The position numbers and the translations under genes are program-made. From Rubidibacter lacunae KORDI 51-2 (lineage in GTDB: Bacteria > Cyanobacteriota > Cyanobacteriia > Cyanobacteriales > Rubidibacteraceae): a stretch of DNA of 64,000 bases. The DNA lies in assembly GCF_000473895.1 (NCBI RefSeq), contig NZ_ASSJ01000030.1, positions 37,423 to 101,422 of the forward strand. The letters are read 5' to 3'. Under the pieces are notes generated by a model that searched no databases, was not told where the DNA came from, and saw only the letters and a list, made by a program, of their open reading frames with translations. The stretch's first letter is position 1. Each line of letters starts with the position of its first letter. Positions 49,265-60,741 of this stretch are shown piece by piece.

Positions 49265-52200
49265 GTGACTATGCGCTTTGCTAGCTTTAATGCTTCTCTT
49301 AACCGTGGCAACGAGGGCGATTTAATCGCAGAACTATCGACACCGGATAGCGCTCAGCCCCAAGTCATTGCCGAGATCGTTCAGCGCACCAATCCCGACG
49401 TGGTGCTAATAAATGAATTCGATTTCGATGCTGATGGAACAGCGGCCGAACTCTTCCGGGAAAATTACCTCGAAGTCGCCCAAAGCGCAGATGTCAGTGC
49501 ATCCGAGTACCCTTTCATCTACGTTGCGCCTTCGAATACCGGCGTCCCTTCAGGGTTCGATTTAGATAACAGCGGCGACGTTGGCGGTCCCGGAGATGCC
49601 TTTGGTTTTGGCTTCTTTCCCGGTCAATTTGGGATGGTGCTTTACTCCAAACATCCGATTATCGAGGACGAAATCCGGACTTTTCAAAACTTTCGCTGGC
49701 AGGATATGCCGGGTGCTTTACTGCCGGACGATCCCAACACGTCCGCGCCGGCTGATTGGTATTCTCCTGAAGAATTGGAGATCTTCCGACTGTCGTCGAA
49801 AAGCCACTGGGATATCCCCATCGAAATCGGCAACGGCGACGTCATTCACGTTCTCGCCAGCCACCCGACCCCACCAGTTTTTGACGGTCCTGAAGACCGC
49901 AATGGAACGCGCAATCACGACGAAATTCGCTTTTGGTCCGACTACATTACTCCCGGTGCCGGCCAGTACATATACGACGACGAGGGCGGCACGGGTGGTC
50001 TCGGTGCAGGCAAGCAGTTCGTCATTATGGGCGACCTAAATGCCGACCCATTTGACGGCGACAGCACTGCGAACGCGGCGCGCCAGCTCACCGAAAACCC
50101 GCTGTTGAACAACACCGCGATCCCTTCGAGCACAGGCGGACCGGAGGCAGCAGACCGCCAGGGTCTCAATAACCTCAACCACGCAGGCAATCCCGCATTT
50201 GACACTGCCGACTTTGCCGAAGAAAACTTCGGCGGACCGGGCAATTTGCGCGTCGACTACACCCTGCCCTCCCGCAATTTGGAAATTAAAGCAGCCGGGG
50301 TCTTTTGGCCGACCGATGAGGAGCCGCAGTTCTCTCTAGTGGGCGACTTTCCCTTCCCCAGCTCCGATCATCGCTTGGTTTACGTGGATGTTGATCCGCT
50401 GGACGTACCAACCGGGCAGGAGCGCGTGTTCGCTACTGCACTGGAATTCCTCGGCGAAGACCAAATTGCAACCGGTACTGAGTTCGCAGGCACGGTCATC
50501 GGTGGACTGTCAGGCATCACCTACGACGCCGAGAACGACGTTTACTACGCTATCTCCGACGATCGCAGTCAGTTCAACCCCGCTCGCTACTACGACCTAA
50601 GCATCGATCTGGGCGACGGCTCGCTCGACCCCGGCGACTCCACGGTAACCGAGGTAACGACGCTGCTCGGTCCCGACCTGCAGCCGTTCCCAGAATCCAG
50701 CCTCGACCCGGAAGGGATTGCACTGACTGAAATCGGCTCGCTGTTCATTTCCTCGGAAGGCGACGCCAATGCGCTCATCGATCCGTTCGTCAACGAGTTT
50801 GCCCTCGACGGCCGGCAACTGAACGAACTGCCTGTTTCCGATAAGTTCCTACCTACAGCGGACCAAAGCTCGGGCATCCGCAACAATGCAGCCTTTGAAA
50901 GCCTGACAATCTCTCCGGACCAGCGCTTCCTCTACACTGCAACCGAGGATGCCCTCTTCCAAGACGGTCCGCGGGCATCCCTAGATCGCGAGGGCTTCTC
51001 GCGCATCGTCCAGTACGACCTGGAGACGGGCGAGGTCCTTAAGGAAATCATCTACGAACTCGAGCCGATCGCCGCACCCCCCATTCCGGAAGACGCTTTC
51101 GCCGTCAACGGTTTGGTCGAGTTGTTGGCGGTAGACAATGCTGGCACGCTGCTAGCGCTGGAGCGATCGTTCTCTGCTGGCGTAGGCAATAGTATCCGTC
51201 TCTACGAAATCCAGCTCCAGAACACCACCGATGTCAGGGGTATTGATGGCATTGCAGACGAAACCGGCGCCCCGTTCGACGTGGACGCGATCGCCGAAAA
51301 GCGTCTCCTCGCCGACTTTGGCGGTCTTGAGATCGTCCAAGACAACATCGAGGGCATGACGCTCGGTCCGGTGCTGCCGGACGGTCGCCAAAGTCTGATT
51401 ATCGTCAGCGACAATAACTTCAACGACACGCAGGTCACGCAGGTACTGGCATTCGCGATCGAAACCAAGACCGTGCCGGTTGTGGAGCCGACCCTGGAAA
51501 CACCACCGTTGCTCCGTTTTGAAAACCCTGCCGACCCGCAGGAAGAGCTGTTTGACGCCGACGACCCGGCAATTTATATCCACCCGACCGACCCGGACGC
51601 GAGCTTCGTCATCACCGCGCTCAAGAACGGCGGCTTTGCCGTGTATGACCTCACCGGTCAAGAACTCCAGCTCGTGGCGCCGGACAACATCCGCTACAAC
51701 AACGTCGATCTGGTCTACAACTTCGAGTTGGGCAGCGAGACGGTCGATCTAGCAGTGTTCTCCGATCGCCGCAATGACAGCCTCGAGGTGTACCGAATCG
51801 ACCCAGCAACCGGTCAGCTGAACGACGTGACGGCAGCTCCGCTGCTCAACCCGGCGTTTTCGATCTTCGGCGTCGACGATGGCGAAGCCACTGCTTACGG
51901 CTTGGTAACTTACACCAGTCCGGTTTCCGGCACCGACTACGCCTTCACAACCCAAGCGGACGGCAATCTCGTTGCCCAACTCGAACTCGTTGCCACTTCC
52001 GGCGGTTTGGTCGATGCCCGCGTCGTGTGCACCCTGGAACTGCCCGTTCCCACAGGCGACCCAGAAGATTCGCAATCGGAAGGATTGGTCATCGATCGCG
52101 AGACGGGCACGGGCTATGTTGCGCTTGAAGAGGAAGTCGGTATCCTCAAGTTTGCAGCCGAGCCCAATGGCGGCGATGACTTTACACTGGTACAGCCGAT

Positions 52201-54946
52201 TAGCAGCAGCCGCGACCTTACCCAAGTCGACTCCAGCTTCGTCCAGACTGACACCTCGCCAGTGGTCCCTGACATTGAAGGACTGACCATTTACTACGGC
52301 GAGGATGGCGAAGGCTACTTGATTGCTTCCAGCCAAGGCGACAACACCTACTCGGTGTTCGCTCGCGAGGAGCCGAATGAGTTCTTAGGCAGTTTCGCGA
52401 TCGGCGAAAACAATGGCGTTGACGGCGTTCAGGAAAGCGACGGTCTCGACATTATTAACGTGCCGATTGGCGGCTTTGAGTCGGGGCTGCTGGTGGTGCA
52501 AGATGGCTCTGCGGAACGGCAAGTTGTCTTCCAAGACCCCGAAGACGGCGAGATCCAAAACTTTGCGGCGAATTTCAAGTATGTCAGTCTTGACGAAATT
52601 GCCGAAACCCTTAATCTCGATCTCGACCCCGATGGTTTTGACCCGCGCAATCCCCAGGCACAGTCCCTGGTCAACGACATCGCCAGCGGCGATACGACGC
52701 AAGACTCGACAGTGCTCTGGGCGCGAAGCACGTTTCTAGGCGAGGTCACCTTTGAGGTGTCGACCGACCCCAGCTTCGGCACGATCCTGGAAACCGTAAC
52801 GGCGACGGTGACGGACGCGAGCCTCCCGGTCAAAGTCGAGATCGACGACCTCAACCCCGGCACCCAATACGTTTACCGCGTCACCGATGCAGCAGGTGCT
52901 GCGGCAACCGGGCGCTTCCGCACCTCCGATGAGTTGGGCACCTTCGACGGTTTGCGCTTCGGCGTCACCGGCGACTGGCGCGGTGAAATCGCCCCCTACC
53001 CAGCCATTGCCAACGCACCGGGTCGCAATCTTGAGTTTTTCGTCGAGCACGGCGACACGATTTACGCCGACTTCGGCTCGCCGGCACTGCTGAATCCCGA
53101 CGGCACGCGCAAGCAGCAAGCTGAAACCCTCGAGGATTACCGCGCCAAGTACGTTGAGGTTTATGGCTCGCGCTTCGGGCTCAATGCTTGGGGCGACCTG
53201 CGGTCATCAACCTCGATTTTAGCCACCATCGACGACCACGAAGTCATCAACGATTTCGCCGGCGGCGCGACGGCCGACACCGACGATCGCTTCCCGGAAA
53301 CCGCAGGACTCATCAACGACACGCAACTCTACGAGAACGGACTGCAAGCGTTCCAAGAGTACAAACCGCTCCGCGACGAGTTCTATGGCGAGACCGGTGA
53401 GGAGCTGACGGCTAACGAGCGTCAGTTATACCGGTTCAATACCTACGGCAGCGATGCAGCAACCTTCGTGCTCGACAACCGCTCCTTCCGCGACCCGGTT
53501 TTGGCAGGCCCGAACTTGACCGACCCCGCAGACGTCGGGCGCTTCCTGACCGAGTCGCTGACGTTAGATCGCACGATGCTGGATGAGGTGCAGCTCGAGG
53601 ACTTGCTGGATGATTTGCTGCAAGCCGAGCAGAACGGCATCACTTGGAAGTTCGTAATGGTGCCCGAGCCGATCCAGGAGCTAGGCCTGTTCAATGCCGA
53701 TGCCTTTGAGGGTTACGCTCAAGAGCGCACGGAGATCCTCAGCTTCATTGAGGACAACAACATCAATAACGTGGTGTTTGTGGCAGCAGATATTCACGGC
53801 ACCTTCATCAACAACCTGACCTACCAGGAGGTTCCGGGTGGCGAGCGAATTCCCACCGGGGCGTTCGAGATCACTACGGGGTCGGTAGGCTTCAACGAGC
53901 CATTCGGACAATCAGCTATCCAAGTTGCCGCCGAGCTGGGGCTGATTTCGGAGGAGGAATTGGCATTCTACAACTCCCTCCCGATCGCGCCTGACCCCGA
54001 CAATATCCCCGACGATCGCGACGATTTCCTCGTCCAAGCACTGACGGACCTAGCGATTGAGCCGTTCGGCTTTGACCCCATCGGGCTGGAGGAAAACCTT
54101 CCAGGTGCCGAGGGCCGCATTGATGCCACCCTCCTGCAAGGGGGCTACACGGCTGCGCACACTTTCGGCTGGAGCGAGTTCGATATCGATCCAGTAACGC
54201 AGGTGCTAACCGTGACCACCTATGGCATCGAGTCGTACTCAGAAGCCGAGCTGCTCGCGGATCCGGAGGCAATCCTTGCGCGGACGCCGCAGGTTGTCAG
54301 TCAGTTCGAAGTCGTTCCCCAAAACTTCGACCTGCCCTTAGTCGGACCGATGCCTGCCTTCGGCACGATAGGTCCGGATCGGCTGGATTCCGCCATCGGC
54401 GATTTCAACCAAAGTAATGCAGCGGTCTTTGGTGGTTCGGGCAACGACCTCATCGATAACACCACCGGCGGCAACAGTCGGATCTACGGAGGTTCTGGAG
54501 TCAACGAAATCTTAGGAGGTACGGGCGATCGCATCGTCAGCGGCAGCGGTCCAGACACAATCGACACGACAGCCGGCGGGGGCGGGAACCGCATCTATAG
54601 CTTGGCGGGCAACGATATCATCTTCCTCGGCAGCGGCGATCGCGCGATCGCGGGTGCGGACGACGACCAAATCTTCACGATCGGCGGCGGCAACACCTTA
54701 ACCGGCAGCCAGGGTTCCGACTTATTCGGGGTAGTCAATGCCCAGTTGCCGGAAGAGGAGAACACCATTACCGACTTCGAGGTCGGCATCGACACGATCG
54801 GCATCGCGGGCGTTGGGGCTTCCTTCGCAGATTTGACGATTGGCGGCGAGACTGACGGGACAATCGCGCTGAACGGTACGCCTCTGGCAACCTTGCTGGG
54901 CGTCCCGGGCAGTAGCTTGTCGGCAGGAGACTTTACGTTCGAATAA
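49265..54946 (+). CDS. Giant secreted-type phosphatase: EEP + two phytase modules + PhoD + RTX
   Basis: This 1893-residue protein joins four enzyme-like modules. Residues 1-375 form an endonuclease/exonuclease/phosphatase domain (Glu51; Asp257 and Asn259 in MGDLNADP; Asp368 and His369 in SSDHR). About 390-735 resemble the esterase-like phytase family. About 740-1120 form a beta-propeller phytase (DADDPAIYIHP at 764-774). About 1126-1690 are PhoD-like: GDW, HGDTIYAD with Asp1264, DDHE at 1323-1326 and ADIHG with Asp1509 and His1511. From about 1700 on, Gly/Asp-rich RTX-like repeats (GGSGNDLID) occur. There is no N-terminal signal peptide, so type I secretion through the C-terminus is likely. 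GTG at 49265 suits the AGGGA site better than the ATG at 49271. All visible catalytic motifs are intact. Confidence 0.92.
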   Translation: MTMRFASFNASLNRGNEGDLIAELSTPDSAQPQVIAEIVQRTNPDVVLINEFDFDADGTAAELFRENYLEVAQSADVSASEYPFIYVAPSNTGVPSGFDLDNSGDVGGPGDAFGFGFFPGQFGMVLYSKHPIIEDEIRTFQNFRWQDMPGALLPDDPNTSAPADWYSPEELEIFRLSSKSHWDIPIEIGNGDVIHVLASHPTPPVFDGPEDRNGTRNHDEIRFWSDYITPGAGQYIYDDEGGTGGLGAGKQFVIMGDLNADPFDGDSTANAARQLTENPLLNNTAIPSSTGGPEAADRQGLNNLNHAGNPAFDTADFAEENFGGPGNLRVDYTLPSRNLEIKAAGVFWPTDEEPQFSLVGDFPFPSSDHRLVYVDVDPLDVPTGQERVFATALEFLGEDQIATGTEFAGTVIGGLSGITYDAENDVYYAISDDRSQFNPARYYDLSIDLGDGSLDPGDSTVTEVTTLLGPDLQPFPESSLDPEGIALTEIGSLFISSEGDANALIDPFVNEFALDGRQLNELPVSDKFLPTADQSSGIRNNAAFESLTISPDQRFLYTATEDALFQDGPRASLDREGFSRIVQYDLETGEVLKEIIYELEPIAAPPIPEDAFAVNGLVELLAVDNAGTLLALERSFSAGVGNSIRLYEIQLQNTTDVRGIDGIADETGAPFDVDAIAEKRLLADFGGLEIVQDNIEGMTLGPVLPDGRQSLIIVSDNNFNDTQVTQVLAFAIETKTVPVVEPTLETPPLLRFENPADPQEELFDADDPAIYIHPTDPDASFVITALKNGGFAVYDLTGQELQLVAPDNIRYNNVDLVYNFELGSETVDLAVFSDRRNDSLEVYRIDPATGQLNDVTAAPLLNPAFSIFGVDDGEATAYGLVTYTSPVSGTDYAFTTQADGNLVAQLELVATSGGLVDARVVCTLELPVPTGDPEDSQSEGLVIDRETGTGYVALEEEVGILKFAAEPNGGDDFTLVQPISSSRDLTQVDSSFVQTDTSPVVPDIEGLTIYYGEDGEGYLIASSQGDNTYSVFAREEPNEFLGSFAIGENNGVDGVQESDGLDIINVPIGGFESGLLVVQDGSAERQVVFQDPEDGEIQNFAANFKYVSLDEIAETLNLDLDPDGFDPRNPQAQSLVNDIASGDTTQDSTVLWARSTFLGEVTFEVSTDPSFGTILETVTATVTDASLPVKVEIDDLNPGTQYVYRVTDAAGAAATGRFRTSDELGTFDGLRFGVTGDWRGEIAPYPAIANAPGRNLEFFVEHGDTIYADFGSPALLNPDGTRKQQAETLEDYRAKYVEVYGSRFGLNAWGDLRSSTSILATIDDHEVINDFAGGATADTDDRFPETAGLINDTQLYENGLQAFQEYKPLRDEFYGETGEELTANERQLYRFNTYGSDAATFVLDNRSFRDPVLAGPNLTDPADVGRFLTESLTLDRTMLDEVQLEDLLDDLLQAEQNGITWKFVMVPEPIQELGLFNADAFEGYAQERTEILSFIEDNNINNVVFVAADIHGTFINNLTYQEVPGGERIPTGAFEITTGSVGFNEPFGQSAIQVAAELGLISEEELAFYNSLPIAPDPDNIPDDRDDFLVQALTDLAIEPFGFDPIGLEENLPGAEGRIDATLLQGGYTAAHTFGWSEFDIDPVTQVLTVTTYGIESYSEAELLADPEAILARTPQVVSQFEVVPQNFDLPLVGPMPAFGTIGPDRLDSAIGDFNQSNAAVFGGSGNDLIDNTTGGNSRIYGGSGVNEILGGTGDRIVSGSGPDTIDTTAGGGGNRIYSLAGNDIIFLGSGDRAIAGADDDQIFTIGGGNTLTGSQGSDLFGVVNAQLPEEENTITDFEVGIDTIGIAGVGASFADLTIGGETDGTIALNGTPLATLLGVPGSSLSAGDFTFE

Positions 54947-54993
54947 GGAAGAACGATTCGGTATCTAGGCGCTGCGATCGCGCTGCTGGGGAC

Positions 54994-55011
54994 ACTGCGT
55001 TCGAACGCAGT
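54994..55011. terminator. 18-bp palindrome after the phosphatase gene
   Basis: ACTGCGTTCGAACGCAGT is perfectly palindromic and lies 47 bases after the phosphatase stop. It may form a transcript-end hairpin, but it has no loop spacer and no T-run follows, so a protein-binding palindrome is as likely. The rest of the 457-base gap to gap1 (54947-55403) shows no gene or RNA that I recognise. Confidence 0.35.
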
Positions 55012-55403
55012 CATTGGGTGGGATCTCCAGCCCGAAAGCGTGCGGTGGAGAAAAGGAGCAGCGGCGATCGCGCCGAAACACAACGGGGTAACCAACCCTT
55101 AACTTTCATCGGGTATCCCAACTAGGCAGGAGAGATTATCCACTGCTGACCGCTGCTGCTCTTCCAGCTCCGCAATCGAAATTGGGCTTCGCCGAGCGAT
55201 CGTTCGCAATCGATGAGCAGCTAATATCACGCTGCCTGGCATTCATCTTCCCTTAGGCGATCGGTGCCAGTATCGGCGCTAGCTCTCGTTCTTCGGAATT
55301 CCAGCGACGGCGACTCAATGAGGCAGTTACACGATCCTCAGACAGCATATTGCGAGGAACCGTTCAACATTATGGAACGACATTCGGGAGCGCTCTTGTG
55401 ACT

Positions 55404-56530
<1,127 letters not shown>

Positions 56531-56536
56531 AAAAGC

Positions 56537-59062
56537 CTAGAGACTGAGCTTGACGTCGCCGTTCGATTGACTGTACTCGGGGACGTCAATCTTGACGGCT
56601 GGAGCCTTCCAAATTTGACTCAGATAGTCGCGGATGGAGCGATCGCTGGAGAAATGACCCATGCGAGCCGCGTTCAGAATCGACATGCGCGTCCAGTTAT
56701 CGCGATCGCGGAACGCACCATCGACGCGTTCTTGACACTCAACGTAGGATTGATAATCTGCCAGCACCATAAAGATGTCTTGGTATAGCAACGAATCCAG
56801 CAAGGGCTTAAACAACTCGGTATCGCCGTGGGAGAAGAACCCGGATGCAATGCGATCGAGCACTCCCTTTAGTTCGTCGTTGCCGTGGTAGTAATCCCAG
56901 GGGTTGTAGCCTTCCGCTTTCTTAGCTAGAACTTCCTCGGCGGTCATGCCAAACAGGAAGAAGTTCTCAGCTCCCACTGCCTCGCGAATTTCAACGTTTG
57001 CTCCGTCTAGCGTCCCGATCGTCAGGGCGCCGTTCATTGAGAACTTCATGTTGCCCGTTCCCGAAGCCTCCTTACCAGCCGTGGAGATCTGTTCGGAGAG
57101 GTTGGCAGCAGGATAAACCCGTTGAGCGAACTTGACGTTGTAATCCGTCAAGAAAACGACCTTGATGCGATCGCCCACGTCAGGATCGCTGTTGGTGACA
57201 TCCGCGATCGAGTTGATGAGCTTGACAATCAATTTAGCCATGTAGTAGCCCGGAGCTGCTTTGCCACCAAACAAGAAGGTGCGCGGGGCAATATCGAGGC
57301 TGGGATTGGCTTTGAGGCGGTTGTACAGCGTGATGATATAGAGGGCGTTCAGATGCTGCCGCTTGTATTCGTGGATGCGCTTGGCTTGAATGTCGTAGAT
57401 GGACTCCGGGTTGATTTCAACTCCGTGGTTTGCCCGTACGTAATCTGCCAAGTCTTGCTTCACCGCTTGTTTGACTTGGTAAAAATCGTTACGGAAACCA
57501 GCATCATCTACCAAGCTTTCCAACTTCCGCAGTTCGCCCAAGTTTTTCAGCCAACCATCTCCAATTTTGCTGGTAATTAGGCTGGTCAGTCGGGGGTTGC
57601 TCAACGCTATAAACCGGCGGGGAGTGACGCCGTTGGTCACGTTGACGAACTTCTCCGGGTACATCTCGTAGAAGTCGTGGAGGACCGTTTGCTTGAGCAG
57701 TCTGGAGTGCAGTTCGGCAACGCCATTGATTGCATAGCTGCCGACGCATGCCAGGTGCGCCATGCGTACGTAACGCTCGCCGCTTTCATCGATGATGGAC
57801 ATCCGAGCAATGCGATCGGGATCTTCGAAGAACTTGATGCGTACTTCATCCAGAAATCGGCTATTGATTTCATAGATGAGTTCCAAATGACGGGGAAGTA
57901 ACCCCCCCAACATGGCTACGCTCCAGCGCTCCAACGCTTCCGGTAACAGCGTGTGATTGGTGTAAGCGAATGTCTTAGTCGTGATGTCCCAAGCCCGATC
58001 CCAGTCGAAGCCATGCTCGTCGAGTAGCAGCCGCATTAATTCTGCAATTGCGATCGTTGGGTGGGTATCGTTAAGCTGAATTGCAAAATGCTCGTGGAAC
58101 CGCTCCAGAGCAACCCCCTGCATTTTCGCCAAGCGAATCATGTCCTGCAGCGAGCAGGAAACAAAAAAGTACTGCTGCTCCAGCCTTAGCTGCTTGCCTT
58201 GGTAGGTTTCGTCGTTCGGGTAGAGGACTTTCGTGATGTTTTCAGACTCGCTCTTTTGGTGAACCGCACCAAAATAATCCCCTTGATTGAAAACAGCAAA
58301 ATCAAACGACTCTGGAGCCTCTGCTTTCCACAAGCGCAGGGTGTTCGCCGTGTTGGTTTTAAACCCGAGGATAGGTGTGTCGTAAGGAACCCCTTTAACC
58401 ACCTTGTAGGGCACCCATTGCACTCGATAAACACCGTACTCGTCGATGAAGGTCTCGGTGTGCCCGCCAAACTTAACCATCAACTCCGACTCGGGACGGA
58501 CAACTTCCCAAGGATTTCCGTAGCGCAACCATCGGTCTGTAACTTCGACCTGCCAGCCGTCTTTGATTTCTTGATCGAAAATTCCATACTCGTACCGAAT
58601 GCCATAGGCAACCGATGGAATTTCCAAGGTTGCCAGCGAGTCAATGTAACAAGCCGCCAAGCGGCCCAGACCGCCATTGCCCAAGCCGGGCTCTTCCTCT
58701 TGTTCTAGGAGTTCGTTGAGATCCAGACCTAGCTCTGCGATCGCTTGCTTGACGGGCTCGTATAGCCCCAAATCGATCAAATTGTTGCCGAGGTGAGGGC
58801 CCATCAGAAACTCAGCAGAAAGATAAGCAACTATCCGCGGGGCCCTCTCTAAATAGGTTTGATTCGTATGAAGCCAGCGATTGAGCAGGCGATCGCGGAC
58901 CGTGTACGCCAATGCCATGTAATAGTCATTTTTAGTCGAAACTTTCGGAAACTTCGCCTGAATATAGAAGAGATTATCCAGAAATGCGCGCTTCAGAGTG
59001 TCGATATCGATGCCAGTGCGATCGTCTTCAATCCGAGGCTTATTGGGAAGAATGCCAGTCAT
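56537..59062 (-). CDS. glgP: Glycogen phosphorylase
   Basis: This PLP enzyme phosphorolyses glycogen to glucose-1-phosphate. The 841-residue protein has the complete family layout; the PLP lysine lies in GKEASGTGNMKFSMNGALT (the Lys is in GNMKF), followed by IGTLDGANVEI. Active-site neighbours LGNGGLGRLAACYIDSLATL and AIQLNDTHPTIAIAELMRLL are intact. The length is normal. It precedes gap1 on the same strand by 110 bases, which would link glycogen breakdown to glycolysis in the dark. Confidence 0.97.
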   Translation of the reverse strand: MTGILPNKPRIEDDRTGIDIDTLKRAFLDNLFYIQAKFPKVSTKNDYYMALAYTVRDRLLNRWLHTNQTYLERAPRIVAYLSAEFLMGPHLGNNLIDLGLYEPVKQAIAELGLDLNELLEQEEEPGLGNGGLGRLAACYIDSLATLEIPSVAYGIRYEYGIFDQEIKDGWQVEVTDRWLRYGNPWEVVRPESELMVKFGGHTETFIDEYGVYRVQWVPYKVVKGVPYDTPILGFKTNTANTLRLWKAEAPESFDFAVFNQGDYFGAVHQKSESENITKVLYPNDETYQGKQLRLEQQYFFVSCSLQDMIRLAKMQGVALERFHEHFAIQLNDTHPTIAIAELMRLLLDEHGFDWDRAWDITTKTFAYTNHTLLPEALERWSVAMLGGLLPRHLELIYEINSRFLDEVRIKFFEDPDRIARMSIIDESGERYVRMAHLACVGSYAINGVAELHSRLLKQTVLHDFYEMYPEKFVNVTNGVTPRRFIALSNPRLTSLITSKIGDGWLKNLGELRKLESLVDDAGFRNDFYQVKQAVKQDLADYVRANHGVEINPESIYDIQAKRIHEYKRQHLNALYIITLYNRLKANPSLDIAPRTFLFGGKAAPGYYMAKLIVKLINSIADVTNSDPDVGDRIKVVFLTDYNVKFAQRVYPAANLSEQISTAGKEASGTGNMKFSMNGALTIGTLDGANVEIREAVGAENFFLFGMTAEEVLAKKAEGYNPWDYYHGNDELKGVLDRIASGFFSHGDTELFKPLLDSLLYQDIFMVLADYQSYVECQERVDGAFRDRDNWTRMSILNAARMGHFSSDRSIRDYLSQIWKAPAVKIDVPEYSQSNGDVKLSL

Positions 59063-60406
59063 AGATCCAGGTACTCCTAAACTTCATTGCTATTCGAGTT
59101 AATACAAACAAAGGCAACAAACAACAGAGGCGACGAACAATTTCGAAAACCGCGAAGAGACCTACAAGAAATAAATTGGCAAACGTACGAACTCCTGTAC
59201 TGCAACCAAGCTGCCCATAACTGCAACGCGACGAACAGCTCGAGCAAGCTCGACTTCAATTTACACATTTCGAAGTCCGTAAATGCTTATCATTAAAAAA
59301 TTGAGGGGTGGAAAACGCCGAACAGGATAGGTTACTTTCGGCGCTGAATTCACTCTCGGGCATCCGATACGCTTAAGCCACTCGCATGCTCGCTGCGCGT
59401 CCCAAGTGCCATCCCTTGCAACCTATCAGCGGAACTACGGAGACTTCAATTTCTCTAAGGATCTTTTAAGCTTTCAATGAGATTTCTATGTGCAGTCTCG
59501 CATTCGTATCGATTGAGAGTAACTTCTCCCTAAACCTCATCTCGTTCGTGAGTATCTGTCGATGCCCCGATCTTTTTAGGATTGATTGTAGAGAGCATTT
59601 TCTCAAAAGAGCGATCGGTGGAATTGTTGGTGAGTCTGTCCGACCGTGGGACAACCACAACTCGGGTGTCCCGAGAACTCGCTTCAGGAGGAATTGGAAA
59701 AATGCATCAACGATCTAGATTGCGTTCGGCAAACATGCAGCATGAACTTATTTCTGTGCGAGTCGCTCTATCAGTATTAATGGAATCGCCAACCATTGCA
59801 TTGCCGATAGAAATCTTCTATATTGACGCATTTCAAATCGCAATTCTTTACCAGATCCCTCGCACCTCATGCATGGTTGCTTAGTTCTGTACTGTTGTGG
59901 TTAGCGCTTTACGAAGCTGGCTAGCCGAACAGCCTTGCTAGCAAGCGACGTTGACCTCGTCAGCTTGAATGGCCAAACAAACGTTGTTTCGCAAGCAAAT
60001 TAAGTCTGTATAGCCGACTCCGAAAGTCGCGAGTGACCGAACGATCTATTCACTCATGTAGCTCTAGGTTCGTCGCCGCCGAGCGCGCGCGGTTCTGGTA
60101 GCAATGGTCTATACATCGAGAGGTCGTGCTGATGCCCTTGTCGAGCTAGAGCAGTCTGCCGCGATCGTAGCTGGATGTTGCTTGCAAATCGAGCTGCCAT
60201 CCCTGTCGCGCATGCTCGATCGCCTGGAAAGCGCCTAGCTCATGTGACGAGAACGAAACGCTCGCGATGCCAGCAATTTTTGGCTATACCCGACCTAAGC
60301 CAATCGCGATGCGGCATCTATCCGAAAAAATGCGCTTTTCCGAACTATACAATTAAGCTGCCGACGCGAGTCACCGCCATCTTCCGAAAATTAACGGGAT
60401 TGAAGT

Positions 60407-60556
60407 AGGACAAGAGCATACTTTCGTTCGCCCCGACCGAATGAAGGGGTTTAGCGTTCGGGAGTGTTTGAAATCAGCTCTTGGTTCTCAACAAACCACG
60501 AGCGAATTTTGCTTATTGCGAAAATAAGCCGAGATTCCGAGCATGCCTTTGCACTA
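60407..60556 (-). repeat. MITE-like element, copy C (inverted)
   Basis: Read on the minus strand, this 150-base stretch carries CTCGGAATCTCGGCT, TTTGTTGAGAA and CTAAACCCC in the same order and spacing as copies A and B. Its ends keep the inverted repeat in weaker form: minus-strand left TAGTGCAAAGGCATGCTC, and right end read inward AGGACAAGAGCATACT. It is the most diverged of the three copies and lies in a gene-poor region. Confidence 0.6.
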
Positions 60557-60683
60557 GCCTGATGTGGCAAGCATATGAAAGATCGTTCGTAATACTTGTG
60601 TATTCTTAGAGTCACTTGGAGCGCGCGATCGCTTGTATTCGTATAGCTCTAAGTAGTTAGACACCCTAGAATCGTCTGCACCG

Positions 60684-60717
60684 CAAGGGTCTACAAGGAT
60701 ATCCTAACGGACCCTTG
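60684..60717. terminator. Nested palindromic hairpin downstream of a small ORF
   Basis: CAAGGGTC and GACCCTTG form an outer 8-base stem enclosing the palindrome AGGATATCCT. It lies 24 bases after the stop of the minus-strand microprotein gene at 60742 and so could end its transcript, though no T-run follows. Confidence 0.4.
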
Positions 60718-60741
60718 ACTAGGTATGTCGTTACGGTACCG

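Larger units (their letters stand above)
59063..60741. other. Gene-poor region between glgP and clpB
   Basis: About 1.7 kb with no convincing gene. Short frames occur (for example 59488-59718 and 59582-59884, plus strand), but none has a ribosome-binding site or a recognisable motif. The sequence is visibly richer in A/T than its neighbours. It contains a CGCCGAA/TTCGGCG hairpin near 59325-59350, a GCTAGC-based inverted repeat near 59920-59945, and MITE-like copy C at 60407-60556. It may be the remains of a lost gene or an accessory site. Confidence 0.5.

Noticed and set aside
59582..59884. 100-residue frame in the gene-poor region
   Set aside because: It has mixed composition, no motif and no ribosome-binding site.
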